A stretch of 64,000 nucleotides of DNA, taken from positions 558,001 through 622,000 of the forward strand of contig NZ_CP013420.1 of the NCBI RefSeq assembly GCF_001718695.1. Direction: 5' to 3'. Below are positions 1-8,101 of the stretch, piece after piece (position 1 is the first letter of the stretch; each line of letters opens with the position of its first letter). The notes below the pieces were generated by a model. That model was not told where the DNA came from and ran no database searches. It saw nothing but the letters and a program-made list of their open reading frames with translations. The position numbers and the translations under genes were made by a program. This DNA comes from Burkholderia ubonensis. Its GTDB lineage: Bacteria; Pseudomonadota; Gammaproteobacteria; Burkholderiales; Burkholderiaceae.

Positions 1-1521
1 GGTTTCGGTGCCCGCGAAGCCGCCATACACCTCGACGCCGTCATACAGCGTGAACGCGGCAATCCGGTCCGCGTCGCGCCGCGCCGGATGATAGCGCCCG
101 GCCTTCACCCAGACGGCGGCCTTCGAAACCGACGCCAGATCGATGGCGGCCTGCAGGTCGGTCAGCGCCGTCGCCCACGACAGGCCGTCCTGCGTCGCCG
201 ACGCCGATGCCGGCACGACGTGGATCACCTTGGCCGCGACCGCGTCACGCGTCACGACGGGCCGCGTGTACTCGCCGCGGTATTCGACCACGCCCTCGTT
301 GCGCGAATAGAACTGTACGAGCGTCGCGACCACGGGCGCCTTCAGCAGTTGCGCACCGTACGGACGCGGCTGATAACCGACGCCGGTCGGCAGCGGCGCG
401 AGATCGGCCGCGCGGACCTGGCCGTCGAGATTGCTGATCGGCAGAAAGTCGGCGAGCGGCAGCGTCTGCCCGGCGGGCACGTGCGAGCCGAGCGCGGCCA
501 CGATGTCCTCGTGCCAGTTGTAGACGTCGTCGATGCTGCAATTCACGATGATCGGATTGTTGTTCGCGCCGGTGCCCTGATAGAGGCCGGCGCCGAGCCC
601 GCTGGTCGCCTTGTTGCCGACGATCGTCACGTTCGCGAGCAGCGGCGACGAGCCGCCGTCGTTGCCGATGCCGCCGGCCGTCGTCGCTTCGTTGCCGGTC
701 ACCAGCACGTTGAACAGCAGCGGCGTCGACGCGAAATCGTTGTAGATCGCGCCGCCCTTGTCCTGGCTGCGGTTGCCGACGAAACGACAGTCGATGAACA
801 CCGGCATCGCGCCGAGGTCGTTGCTGACCGCGCCGCCGCGCTGACTGGCCTCGTTGTCGACGAACTCGACGTTCGTGAACGTCGCCTGCTCGGCGCCGGG
901 CTTGTGGACGTTGTAGACGGCGCCGCCTTTCGGCGAGAAGTTGTTCCGGAAGATGCAGTTGCGCACGACCGGACTCGTCATGAAGTTGCGCATGCCGCCG
1001 CCGACCACCATGTCGCCCTTCAGGATGTCGTCCGGCGTCAGATGCAGGCGCGGCTTGTCGGCGCCGTACGCGTGCGCGATCGTGAAGCCGTCGAGCACGG
1101 CCCGATCCGCGCCCATCACGATGGTGTGCGTGTTGCGGGTGCGATCGCCGTTGCCGATGTCGCCGCTGAGCGTCGTGACGTGCTGCGCGTAATCGCGCTG
1201 GTCGCGTGCGGTTTCGCCGCCGGCGAAGCCGCCGTACAGCGCGACGTCGGCCTTGAGCGTGAACGATTGCGTGGCGTCGTCCGGATGCGGATGGTAGGTG
1301 CCGTGCGCGACCCAGATTTCGTCGCCGGCCGACGCGGCCGCGAGCGCGTCGCGCGGCGACTGGAATGCGGTGCGCCAGGTCTTGCCGTCTCCGCCGGGTG
1401 CGGCGCGCTGGTCCACGTACCAGAGCTTGCCCGGCAAGGACGCAGCGTGCGCGCCCCAGCTGTGCGCGACGATACCGGCACACGCGGCCGAGATGGCCCG
1501 GATTGCTTGTCGGCGATGCAT
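1..1521 (-). CDS. Right-handed beta-helix (Pmp-like) exported protein, 3' end outside the window
   Basis: The frame is open from the start to the window edge, so the C-terminus is missing. The N-terminus MHRRQAIRAISAACAG.. has an RR pair and a hydrophobic stretch ending in AHA, as in a Sec or Tat signal peptide. The body has many short repeats with G-G-A-V/I and N-x-x-F/I-x-x-N, typical of parallel beta-helix surface proteins. A module beginning W-V-D-Q-R-A-A and ending G-T-Y-H-P near the N-terminus recurs near the window edge (V-I-H-V-V-P ... G-R-Y-H-P), so the protein has at least two such blocks. A GTG six bases upstream (1527) follows an AGGAG and is an alternative start. The substrate or role cannot be read from the sequence; cell-surface adhesin or polysaccharide-active protein are both possible. 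Confidence 0.75.
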   Translation of the reverse strand, partial: MHRRQAIRAISAACAGIVAHSWGAHAASLPGKLWYVDQRAAPGGDGKTWRTAFQSPRDALAAASAGDEIWVAHGTYHPHPDDATQSFTLKADVALYGGFAGGETARDQRDYAQHVTTLSGDIGNGDRTRNTHTIVMGADRAVLDGFTIAHAYGADKPRLHLTPDDILKGDMVVGGGMRNFMTSPVVRNCIFRNNFSPKGGAVYNVHKPGAEQATFTNVEFVDNEASQRGGAVSNDLGAMPVFIDCRFVGNRSQDKGGAIYNDFASTPLLFNVLVTGNEATTAGGIGNDGGSSPLLANVTIVGNKATSGLGAGLYQGTGANNNPIIVNCSIDDVYNWHEDIVAALGSHVPAGQTLPLADFLPISNLDGQVRAADLAPLPTGVGYQPRPYGAQLLKAPVVATLVQFYSRNEGVVEYRGEYTRPVVTRDAVAAKVIHVVPASASATQDGLSWATALTDLQAAIDLASVSKAAVWVKAGRYHPARRDADRIAAFTLYDGVEVYGGFAGTET

Positions 1522-1745
1522 GTCCACTTCAGATCTCCTCGTCACGTCATGTCGTCCGGCGCTGCGCCTGCGCAGCACGGCTACCGGCAAATGTCGCAAG
1601 TCTGGAAGCGGGAAAGCGGTTTTGCTTTAACTCAGATCAATGGCGATGCAACCAACAGAGATCAAGATCGACCATCGCCATCGAGACGGCGCACGTCGCC
1701 GCGGGCCGAACCCGCGGCTTCTTCGAGGTATCAGGGAGTTTCCCC

Positions 1746-3137
1746 ATGTCGTTGTTTGAAAAGGTCCTGACGGCGCTTTCGCCCGAACAGGAACACGCTG
1801 CATCGAATGGCGCGGTCAATCGTCCGCGGCGCAATTTGATGTTGGGCGCCGGCGCGGTCGCGATCGGATTGGCGAATGCGCGGGCGGCCGATGCGGCGGG
1901 CAACGAGGCGGGCCACGCCGGGATCGACCGTTCATGCCGGGTCAGTGCCGCACGGCTCGACAAGCTGGTCGCGGACGCGTATCCGCTGTTCAACAAGCCG
2001 GCGATACTCCCTGCGTTCGACCCGAAAACCCACGGCGCGCGTTTCGACGTCGACCTGCATCGTCTCGTCACGTACACCGTCAACCCGCAAAGCGGCGAGA
2101 AGATCAAGGTCAGCGGGCTGCTGGCATTGCCGGTCGGCGCAAGCGGCAAGCTGCCGCTCGTGTCGTGGCAGCACGGCACGATCCTGTCGTTCGATCAGGT
2201 GCCGTCCAATCTCGTTCTGCTCGCCGACCCCGACCGTCAACTGACGGACGCCGCCGACTCGCTCGAAACGCTCTTCAACGTGCATCGGTTCGCGGCGCAG
2301 GGCTATGCCGTGATCGCCGCCGATTACGTCGGCAAGGGGCCGTTCCGCGATGGCCGGGGCGAAGCGTATGCGGTCAAGGACGTGACGGTGCGCACCTGCG
2401 TCGACGTGTTGACGGCAGGCGAGGCGGCGATGCGCGCGCTGGGCGTCGCGCCGTCGAAACTGTTCCTGCACGGCTGGTCGCAAGGCGCGCTCAACACGCA
2501 ATGGCTGCATCAGGCGTTGCGCAAGCAGTCGCGGCCGATCGCCGCAACGGCCGTCGCCAGCCCGTTCAACGACCTCAGCGAGGCATGGCGGTTCTGGGCC
2601 GGCGCGCAGACGTTTGCGCTTCCGCGCGGCGTACAGGCCTATCCGGCGCTTCCGGACTGGATCTCGCTCTGCATGATCGTCACGCTCGGCAGCTACGAGT
2701 TGCAGTACGGGCTGAAAGGCTTGATGAAAAGCGCGATCCGGCCGGAGTTTCAGCACCTCGCGGCGCAGTACTGGTCGGATTACACGCTCGACGCCGAGCG
2801 GGCGAAGTCGCTGCCGACCGGCGCCGGATTGTTGAATCCCGGCTTCTTCGAGCACTACACGGCGACGCAAAACAGCGCGTTTCTTCGGCAGCTCGCGGCC
2901 AATCGCGCGACTTACTGGAATTACGACAGTCCGATCCGCTTCGATTACGGGCTTGCCGATGAAGCGATTCATCCGGCGATGGTGTATCCGGTACTCGCGG
3001 CGGGCGGTTCCTACGTGAGCGGGGTGGCCGTCCCGGCGGCGAGCCATCGCGGGACGTTTCTCGCCGGGCTGTACGGCGATGCGTCGACGCTCGGCGGAGC
3101 CGAGAACATTCTCGCGTGGTTCGACGGGCTGCGATGA
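1746..3137 (+). CDS. Exported alpha/beta hydrolase (secretory lipase-like)
   Basis: 463 residues. AGGGAG lies 7 bases before the ATG; the frame is open further upstream but that part has no coding character. Residues 25-50 contain RPRRNLMLGAGAVAIG and an A-R-A-A site, which looks like a twin-arginine or Sec signal. The nucleophile elbow is G-W-S-Q-G with Ser245, preceded by L-F-L-H; His434 (A-S-H-R-G-T) near the C-terminus fits the catalytic histidine. Overall size and order match the secretory lipase/prolyl-peptidase-like hydrolases, which cleave esters or amides in the periplasm or outside the cell. The substrate is unknown. It is divergent from the beta-helix gene, with about 225 bp between the starts. 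Confidence 0.8.
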   Translation: MSLFEKVLTALSPEQEHAASNGAVNRPRRNLMLGAGAVAIGLANARAADAAGNEAGHAGIDRSCRVSAARLDKLVADAYPLFNKPAILPAFDPKTHGARFDVDLHRLVTYTVNPQSGEKIKVSGLLALPVGASGKLPLVSWQHGTILSFDQVPSNLVLLADPDRQLTDAADSLETLFNVHRFAAQGYAVIAADYVGKGPFRDGRGEAYAVKDVTVRTCVDVLTAGEAAMRALGVAPSKLFLHGWSQGALNTQWLHQALRKQSRPIAATAVASPFNDLSEAWRFWAGAQTFALPRGVQAYPALPDWISLCMIVTLGSYELQYGLKGLMKSAIRPEFQHLAAQYWSDYTLDAERAKSLPTGAGLLNPGFFEHYTATQNSAFLRQLAANRATYWNYDSPIRFDYGLADEAIHPAMVYPVLAAGGSYVSGVAVPAASHRGTFLAGLYGDASTLGGAENILAWFDGLR

Positions 3138-3333
3138 GCGCGTTTGGGCCAGCGGCCCGAGGCTGCGTGTTCGCCGGGTTCCATCTCGGCAACGTGCCGG
3201 TTCAATAGAACGGGCCACGGTGGAAAGGGCGGCGAGCGCGACGGGCTGATGGCCTTCAGTCGGGATGGCAGTGAAGAACGGATGTCGCGCCTGCGTTTCG
3301 GGAACTCACATGCGCGCTTCGTGGCGGCGATCT

Positions 3334-3879
3334 TTACGGCGTCGATTCGTCGGCAGGGTGGTGATGCATCGCGTCGTGATCGTGCCCGGCCTTCGCATCG
3401 TGCCCATGATCGGACAACTGCGCGTCGAACCAGTCGTGAAGCGCCGCGATCAGACGCGGCTGCTCGCTGCGGTAGACGATCTCGCCGCCGTCGCGCACGT
3501 CCCGATAGTCGATCTCGAGCTCGCCCGGCTGTGCCGTACGCAATGCGGCGAGCCCCGGCATGTCGGCGCCGTGGATCTGCTCCGGCGCGCCGAAATCGCC
3601 TGACGAGAAACGACGCGCGATCGTGGCCAGATGCTCGCGGATCAGCGCGGTCTGCTTTGCGTCGCGACGCTTGGTGACGACCCGCTGGATGCCGCCGTCG
3701 GCGGTCTTCGTGAAGATATGGGTCGTGGCCGCGAGCGAGAACGGCATCACCTGCGCGCCGTGTCGGGCGACGTCCTGCTGGCGTGGCGTGACTTCGGCAA
3801 AGGCGGGCGGCGAGGCGACGACCATGCCGAACACGATGGACATCGACGCCGCGACGACTGCTGCTGAACGGTGGTTCAT
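3334..3879 (-). CDS. Periplasmic protein of unknown function with His-rich tail
   Basis: 181 residues from the ATG that follows GGAAC; the frame extends further upstream without a good start. Residues 1-28 (MNHRSAAVVAASMSIVFGMVV...AFA) form a signal peptide. The mature part has the order M-P-F-S-L-x-x-T-T-H-I-F-T-K-T..., G-D-F-x-x-P, I-H-G-A-D-M-P-G and H-D-W-F-D-A-Q-L-S-D-H-G. From memory, relatives are often labelled aspartate carbamoyltransferase, but this protein is far too short for that enzyme and lacks its active-site motifs. The C-terminus is rich in histidine and aspartate and could bind metal (inference). Confidence 0.7.
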   Translation of the reverse strand: MNHRSAAVVAASMSIVFGMVVASPPAFAEVTPRQQDVARHGAQVMPFSLAATTHIFTKTADGGIQRVVTKRRDAKQTALIREHLATIARRFSSGDFGAPEQIHGADMPGLAALRTAQPGELEIDYRDVRDGGEIVYRSEQPRLIAALHDWFDAQLSDHGHDAKAGHDHDAMHHHPADESTP

Positions 3880-3972
3880 GAGGTGTTCCACGTGGTGTGA
3901 ATCCATCGCTGCCGACAGCGGGGCGATGCGTTGCTCAATGGTGGCGCGCACGGGTCATGGTCCGCCGACCGG

Positions 3973-5310
3973 TCACCGGATTCTTGCCTGGTTCAGGTCG
4001 CTTCGGCAAGACTTCCGCGCTTTCGTTGAGCACGCTCTAGCGGTCCGCGAAAATTCCGCCATTCGATGCGTGATCATCGAATCTGCCCGGTGCCTCCATT
4101 GTGAGGTTGAAGGTCGGCGCGATTCCGAGCCGGCACGGGGAACGACGAGCGCGCCGATCATGGCCGCCGCGGCCGTTGAAATCGCCGCCAACAAGACGAG
4201 CGGTTCCCAACCCGCGCTGGTGACGACGAGACCTGCGATGGCCGTACCGATCGCGCCCGCGACGTAGTAGAAGGTCAGGTACGCCGAGTTCAGTGCGCCG
4301 GCGCGCGCCGGCTCGATCGCAACGACGCTGGCCTGATTGGCGACCTGGGCGGCGAAACAACCGGCATCGAATACGGCCAGCGCGGCCGCCGTCGCGGCTG
4401 GGTGGCCGAGCGAGACGGTCAGCGCACATGCGGACGCCGCCGCAACCGCCAGGCCGCAGACGATCACGGCGCGGCTGCCGAACCGGTCCGCCAGGCGGCC
4501 CGCGACACGCGTGACGACGAGGCCGAGGAGTCCGGCCAGGCTGTACAGTCCGATGGCCGCCGCATCCAGGTTGTACGGCGGCGCGGCGAGCCGCACCGCA
4601 AGCCCGACCCAGATCAGGTTGAAAGCAAGGAACCACAGCATCCCGGCATAGATGCGCAACCGCAGCTGCCGGGAGGCCCGCAACAACGACGGCATCGAAC
4701 GCAACGTCGAGAAGTAGCCCGTATGCCCGGGCGGCCGTTGCGCGGGTAGTAATGGCATGACGCAAAGGGCTGAAACGACCGCGAAGGCCGCGAACGTCAA
4801 CAGCGCGCCTCGCCATCCATACCACTGCGCGAGAACGCCGCCCACGAATCGGCTCAGCAAGATCCCCGCCGATATGCCGGCCGAGATCGTCCCCATGAGC
4901 CGGGCGCGGCTATGCGGGTCGGCGCACTTGCCGACGACGGCGGTGCTTTGCGCCGCAACCGTCGTCGTCGCGCCGATGACCACGAAGCAGGCAATCAGCG
5001 CGTCCGGCCCTGGCGCGTACGCGGCAAGCACCAGCGCGCACGCGAGCGCCGCAAGCTGCCCCGGAATCAACGTGCGCGGACTGAGTTTGTCGACCAGCGG
5101 CACGAGCAGCACCAGGCCGAGCAGATAGCCGATCATCGCGCCGGACGCGACGGCGGTAATCGGTGCGACCGGCACCCCGAAATCGGCGGCGATGAAGGAA
5201 AGCGCCGGTTGCATCGCGTAGTCGTTCGCGATGGCGCCGCCCGCGGCGATCGAAAGCACCGCTACCGCGCGGCCCGACAGCCGCGCGTTCTGCTCGGCCC
5301 GGCCCGTCAT
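3973..5310 (-). CDS. MFS transporter
   Basis: 445 residues with about 12 hydrophobic segments and the cytoplasmic-loop signature D-K-L-S-P-R-T after helix 2, repeated as G-R-L-A-D-R-F-G-S-R in the second half. This is the two-bundle major facilitator fold, a proton-coupled exporter of the drug/sugar-efflux type. The start codon overlaps the stop of the RidA gene (ATGA at 5307-5310), so the two are translationally coupled. The pair is divergent from a TrmB-like regulator and is probably controlled by it. The substrate is unknown. The last 50 residues are polar and poorly conserved in character. Confidence 0.88.
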   Translation of the reverse strand: MTGRAEQNARLSGRAVAVLSIAAGGAIANDYAMQPALSFIAADFGVPVAPITAVASGAMIGYLLGLVLLVPLVDKLSPRTLIPGQLAALACALVLAAYAPGPDALIACFVVIGATTTVAAQSTAVVGKCADPHSRARLMGTISAGISAGILLSRFVGGVLAQWYGWRGALLTFAAFAVVSALCVMPLLPAQRPPGHTGYFSTLRSMPSLLRASRQLRLRIYAGMLWFLAFNLIWVGLAVRLAAPPYNLDAAAIGLYSLAGLLGLVVTRVAGRLADRFGSRAVIVCGLAVAAASACALTVSLGHPAATAAALAVFDAGCFAAQVANQASVVAIEPARAGALNSAYLTFYYVAGAIGTAIAGLVVTSAGWEPLVLLAAISTAAAAMIGALVVPRAGSESRRPSTSQWRHRADSMITHRMAEFSRTARACSTKARKSCRSDLNQARIR

Positions 5311-5672
5311 TTGCCGGCCCTGACGGCAATGGCCTCGACTTCGGCGAGGATCGCGTCGTCGACGAACGGCAGCGCATGCACGAGCGAGAACGCCGGTCGA
5401 ATCTCGCCATAGACCTCGCCGTGCGCGCGCGCAGCGTCTTCCCAGTGTTCGAAGTCCGCGACGACCAGCCGGCTTTGCACCACGTCATCCAACCGGAATC
5501 CGTTGTCGAGCAGCACCTTCTCGACAGTGGCGAGGGCATCCCGCGTTTGCGTGTAGACGTCCGGGCCTTTGCCGGCCGTCCCTGAAATGTAGATCGTGTC
5601 GTTCACGATCACGGCCCGCGAGTAACCGACCTTCGGTTCCCACGGGGAGCCGGTGCTGATGAGTTGACGCAT
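5307..5672 (-). CDS. RidA/YjgF-family protein
   Basis: 121 residues. The sequence M-R-Q-L-I-S-T-G-S-P-W-E..G-Y-S-R-A-V followed by I-Y-I-S-G-T-A-G and T-R-D-A-L-A-T-V-E-K-V-L fits the RidA fold: a trimeric, cytosolic enamine/imine deaminase family that removes reactive 2-aminoacrylate or acts in specific catabolic pathways. The arginine normally found in R-P-A is seen in the segment I-R-P-A-F-S. Its frame continues far upstream, but this ATG gives the canonical length. It is the first gene of the operon with the MFS transporter, which suggests that exporter and deaminase deal with the same small molecule (inference). Confidence 0.85.
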   Translation of the reverse strand: MRQLISTGSPWEPKVGYSRAVIVNDTIYISGTAGKGPDVYTQTRDALATVEKVLLDNGFRLDDVVQSRLVVADFEHWEDAARAHGEVYGEIRPAFSLVHALPFVDDAILAEVEAIAVRAGK

Positions 5673-5709
5673 ATGGATCGTCCTTCGATGAGAGGAGGGT
5701 TCTGGAATA

Positions 5710-5755
5710 ACTACTTGGGTAGTAGTTGAATGCGATCGTATACTACTGCGGTAGT
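5710..5755. promoter_or_regulatory. Tandem operators ACTAC-N4-GTAGT between ridA and the TrmB-like gene
   Basis: Two perfect inverted repeats with the same arms lie at 5710-5723 and 5742-5755. Their centres are 32 bp apart, about three helical turns, so a regulator would sit on the same face of the DNA twice. They lie in the 117-bp divergent region, 38 bp upstream of the RidA start and 34 bp upstream of the regulator start, as expected for the operator of the TrmB-like protein controlling both directions. Confidence 0.6.
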
Positions 5756-5789
5756 TAGTCAACTCCCTTTCCACAGAAAAGAGTCCTGA

Positions 5790-6629
5790 ATGACGGCAGA
5801 CGCAGAATTGATCGCTTCCATGACGCGACTGGGATTCACCCAGTACGAAGCGCAGGCATACGCGGCCCTGGTTGGTCAGGCCGCGCTGACGGGAGCGGAA
5901 GTCGGGCGCAGGGCATCGATGCCGGCCTCGAAGGTGTATGAGACGCTGGCTCGTTTGGAAACGCGGGGAGCCGTGCTCGTCAACCGCTCGGAGCCGGTGC
6001 GGTACGCGGCCGTGCCGCACACGTCACTGTTGGCCGAGCTGCGCTCGCGCTTCAACGCCGACCTCGAGTCGGCAGCGTCCGCGCTGGATCGGCTGCCGGT
6101 TCAACAGGAACCGGGGCTGGTCTGGTCGCTCAGTGGCGCGGAGTCGATCGTGCAGGCCTTTGCGCGGGTGATCTCGAATGCGCAGACCAGCCTGTTCGCC
6201 GGTATCTGGGACGAGGAGCTCGACGAACTGGGCCCGCTGCTCGAAGCGGCCAGCGGGCGGGGGATCGACACCCATGTCGCCATCTATGGCAAGCGGACGT
6301 TGAAAGGGCCGCACACGTACGACATGGCCGAATGTGGGGCCAGCGCGAGACTGCGCCTGTCCGGCCGTCGCCTTGCGGTGGTGGTCGCAGATGAAGACGA
6401 TGCGGTGGTGGCCGAGTTCGGCGACCACACGCCCGATCAGGCCACGGTGACAACCAACCCGGTCATTGCGCTGCTGGCCGTCGAGTACATCAAGGCCGAC
6501 GTCAGCGGCCGCCTGATGATCGATGCGATGCCTTCGGCGGCATACGAGAAGTTGCTGACGAGTCGCGCGATGCGGGCGATGCTTCGGCCGGTTTCGGGGA
6601 AGGGGGTGAAAGAGGGTGGTGGCGGTTAG
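5790..6629 (+). CDS. TrmB-family transcriptional regulator
   Basis: 279 residues. Residues 10-70 form a winged helix (L-G-F-T-Q-Y-E-A-Q-A-Y-A-A-L ... R-R-A-S-M-P-A-S-K-V-Y-E-T-L-A-R-L-E-T-R-G), the typical TrmB N-terminus. The rest (S-L-S-G-A-E-S-I-V ... L-F-A-G-I-W-D-E-E-L) matches the phospholipase-D-like C-terminal effector domain of the family, which binds sugars in archaeal members. It is divergent from the ridA-MFS pair, with tandem palindromes in between, and probably represses that pair until a ligand binds. No ligand can be assigned. Confidence 0.85.
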   Translation: MTADAELIASMTRLGFTQYEAQAYAALVGQAALTGAEVGRRASMPASKVYETLARLETRGAVLVNRSEPVRYAAVPHTSLLAELRSRFNADLESAASALDRLPVQQEPGLVWSLSGAESIVQAFARVISNAQTSLFAGIWDEELDELGPLLEAASGRGIDTHVAIYGKRTLKGPHTYDMAECGASARLRLSGRRLAVVVADEDDAVVAEFGDHTPDQATVTTNPVIALLAVEYIKADVSGRLMIDAMPSAAYEKLLTSRAMRAMLRPVSGKGVKEGGGG

Positions 6630-6650
6630 GCGTGTGAGCCGGGCGAGGGT

Positions 6651-6842
6651 ATGACGGACGCACGGCGCATCGACAGGGCGAAGGAGCAGGGGCGCAAGCC
6701 GCCCGTCATGCGCCGCACGGATTACAACCTGTGGACGTCGCCGCTCGATGGGCCGATGTGGCGATCAGGTGGCCGCTGCTTGATTCCAGCCCGATACGTG
6801 ATCGAGCCGTCAGACGTGAGCGTGGCAAGGCGGTCGTCTTGA
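6651..6842 (+). CDS. Small hypothetical ORF
   Basis: 63 codons directly after the TrmB-like gene. The protein is basic at the N-terminus and has R-C-L-I-P-A-R-Y-V-I-E-P near the C-terminus. I recognise no family. GAGGG lies only two bases before the ATG, too close for a good ribosome site. It may be a decayed remnant at the edge of the island region. Confidence 0.25.
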   Translation: MTDARRIDRAKEQGRKPPVMRRTDYNLWTSPLDGPMWRSGGRCLIPARYVIEPSDVSVARRSS

Positions 6843-6849
6843 CGAGAGA

Positions 6850-7422
6850 TCAGACGTCCGCTGGATTGATCAGTGACGTCAGGAGATGATCCTCCGAAAC
6901 GCCATTTATTTTTAAGTAGGCGCGCGCGATGCCTTCCTGCTCGAAGCCCAGCTTATTGAGCAACTGCGCGCTTCGCTTGTTCTCGGGTCGGTAGTTCGCC
7001 ATGACACGGTGTAACCCGAGTTCGGCGAACACATATTGGATAGCGGTAGAGAGACATTCGCGCATCAACCCGCGTCCCTCATGATCATGCGCAATCGAGA
7101 AGCCAAGGTGACATGCCTGGAACGGCCCTCGTACGATGTTCGTAAAATTGCAGTCGCCGATCAGCCGGTCTTCCTCTTTGTCGAACAACAACAGATGTAT
7201 GGCGAGCCCAGCCGCGATCTCCCTTTCCATGGATTCGAGCCGTGCCTCAATCGACGGCAACGTGTAGAACGATTCGGACCGGGACGGTTCCCATGGCGAC
7301 AAATGTGCGCGATTGGCAATGCAATATCCCAGCAAAGCGGACGCATGTCGGCGGCTCGCTAGCCGTAGCGACAGACGCTCAGTGATCAGAATGTCGGACG
7401 GTTCGCTTAGAGCGGGTTTCAT
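6850..7422 (-). CDS. rimJ: RimJ/RimL-type GNAT N-acetyltransferase
   Basis: 190 residues, the same size as RimJ. It has L-I-T-E-R-L-S-L-R at the N-terminus, D-R-L-I-G-D-C-N-F-T-N-I-V-R-G, H-L-G-F-S-I, the acetyl-CoA loop H-E-G-R-G-L-M-R-E-C and the C-terminal N-x-x-S-A-Q-L-L-N-K-L-G-F-E-Q-E-G. This family acetylates the N-terminus of ribosomal proteins such as S5, or other proteins. The open frame runs on upstream to 7833, but that part encodes an integrase stub (residues K-A-D-N-K-P-T-K-L...), so the ATG at 7422 is chosen. No strong ribosome site is seen. Confidence 0.85.
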   Translation of the reverse strand: MKPALSEPSDILITERLSLRLASRRHASALLGYCIANRAHLSPWEPSRSESFYTLPSIEARLESMEREIAAGLAIHLLLFDKEEDRLIGDCNFTNIVRGPFQACHLGFSIAHDHEGRGLMRECLSTAIQYVFAELGLHRVMANYRPENKRSAQLLNKLGFEQEGIARAYLKINGVSEDHLLTSLINPADV

Positions 7423-7577
7423 CGGGCGATTGACGAGGAGGAGAATCCGAGGACTCGAAGATAGCGCAGTCGAGCGGATTCGTTGCTCTTGTCTTGGACT
7501 AGTACGCTCGCGCGATGAATGACCAGATCGGCTCCATCGCACGGAGAGTTGCGGCGTCCGATGGCTACTCCGCGTCG

Positions 7578-7690
7578 TGGTGGAGCCGGACGGCTTCACC
7601 AACAGATACAGTCCATTGCCGCCGGTAAGTTTGGTAGGCTTGTTGTCTGCCTTCGCTCGTCGGATCCTGATATCGATAAGTGGCCAGATG
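7578..7690 (-). pseudogene. N-terminal stub of a P4-type integrase
   Basis: The translation contains I-R-R-A-K-A-D-N-K-P-T-K-L and G-N-G-L-Y-L-L-V-K-P-S-G-S, nearly identical to residues 8-35 of the intact integrase at 36285-37517. The stub then runs into unrelated sequence, and the expected ATG is gone. It is the remains of an earlier element that used the same attachment site. Confidence 0.75.
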
Positions 7691-7880
7691 AAAAAGGCGT
7701 ATCGTCTCTGGATGGTCGAAGTGATACGCCTTTTTTCTCGGATGGACGCGACTTCCGACGAACGAAAGCGAACGATGAAAGGGCGTCCAACGCCCGACTG
7801 GCAAGGGTTCCAGGCAAATCGCCGAACCAACACGAACTGGAGCGAACGAAGTGATCAGACATATCGTCATGTGGAAGCTG
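7581..7880. repeat. Left copy of 300-bp island-flanking direct repeat
   Basis: This segment matches 37412-37725 along its whole length with scattered substitutions and one 14-bp length difference. It holds the integrase N-terminal stub, the int-leader hairpin (7691-7735), a spacer and the att core. Because the copies share integrase-side DNA and not only a short core, they come from two related elements inserted in tandem rather than from a single integration. Confidence 0.8.
7851..7880. other. attL core
   Basis: This starts GTGATCAGACATATCGTC and continues to 7880. It agrees with 37696-37725 except at two positions. Downstream of it the reading frame of the Dabb gene stops at once (L-H-stop), so it is a cut-off 5' end of the target gene. 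Confidence 0.7.
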
Positions 7881-7886
7881 CATTGA

Positions 7887-7922
7887 GATATATGCAGATA
7901 TCTATTTGATATGTAACGATAT
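7887..7922. promoter_or_regulatory. Four helically phased GATAT motifs just inside attL
   Basis: GATAT occurs at 7887, 7897, 7908 and 7918, that is every 10 or 11 bp, all in the same orientation and starting 7 bp inside the core. This spacing places them on one face of the helix. They could be arm sites for the integrase, excisionase (AlpA-type) sites, or bent DNA. A GATACCCCC-type segment resembling the int leader follows at about 7942-7970. Confidence 0.45.
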
Positions 7923-8066
7923 TTAGTGATTCGTTCTAGATTGATACCCCCGTGGATACCCCCTTTTTTGCTCGATGGGTCATGATGCCGTGACATCGGT
8001 AAACGATTCGGGGAAACCTTGAAAGGCGGCTTGTTTCTCAAAAAGCTTGACACTTCCAGAAAATTA

Positions 8067-8095
8067 TTGACAAGGGCAGCAATCCCCGTCATAAT
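8067..8095 (+). promoter_or_regulatory. Strong sigma-70 promoter
   Basis: TTGACA (8067-8072), a 17-bp spacer and CATAAT (8090-8095) are close to consensus, unusual in this GC-rich genome. There is no clear gene downstream before a terminator at 8410-8440. Confidence 0.6.
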
Positions 8096-8101
8096 AGGGT
8101 C

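Noticed and set aside
245..1483. 412-codon minus-strand frame inside the beta-helix gene
   Set aside because: It is a shifted frame of the same strand; the neighbouring frame has the signal peptide and beta-helix repeats.
1365..1745. N-terminal extension of the exported hydrolase
   Set aside because: The frame is open but precedes a good ribosome site and a signal peptide at 1746, and it overlaps the start region of the divergent beta-helix gene.
3334..3879. Aspartate carbamoyltransferase
   Set aside because: The name may appear in databases for relatives, but the protein is exported, 181 residues long and lacks the carbamoyl-phosphate motifs.
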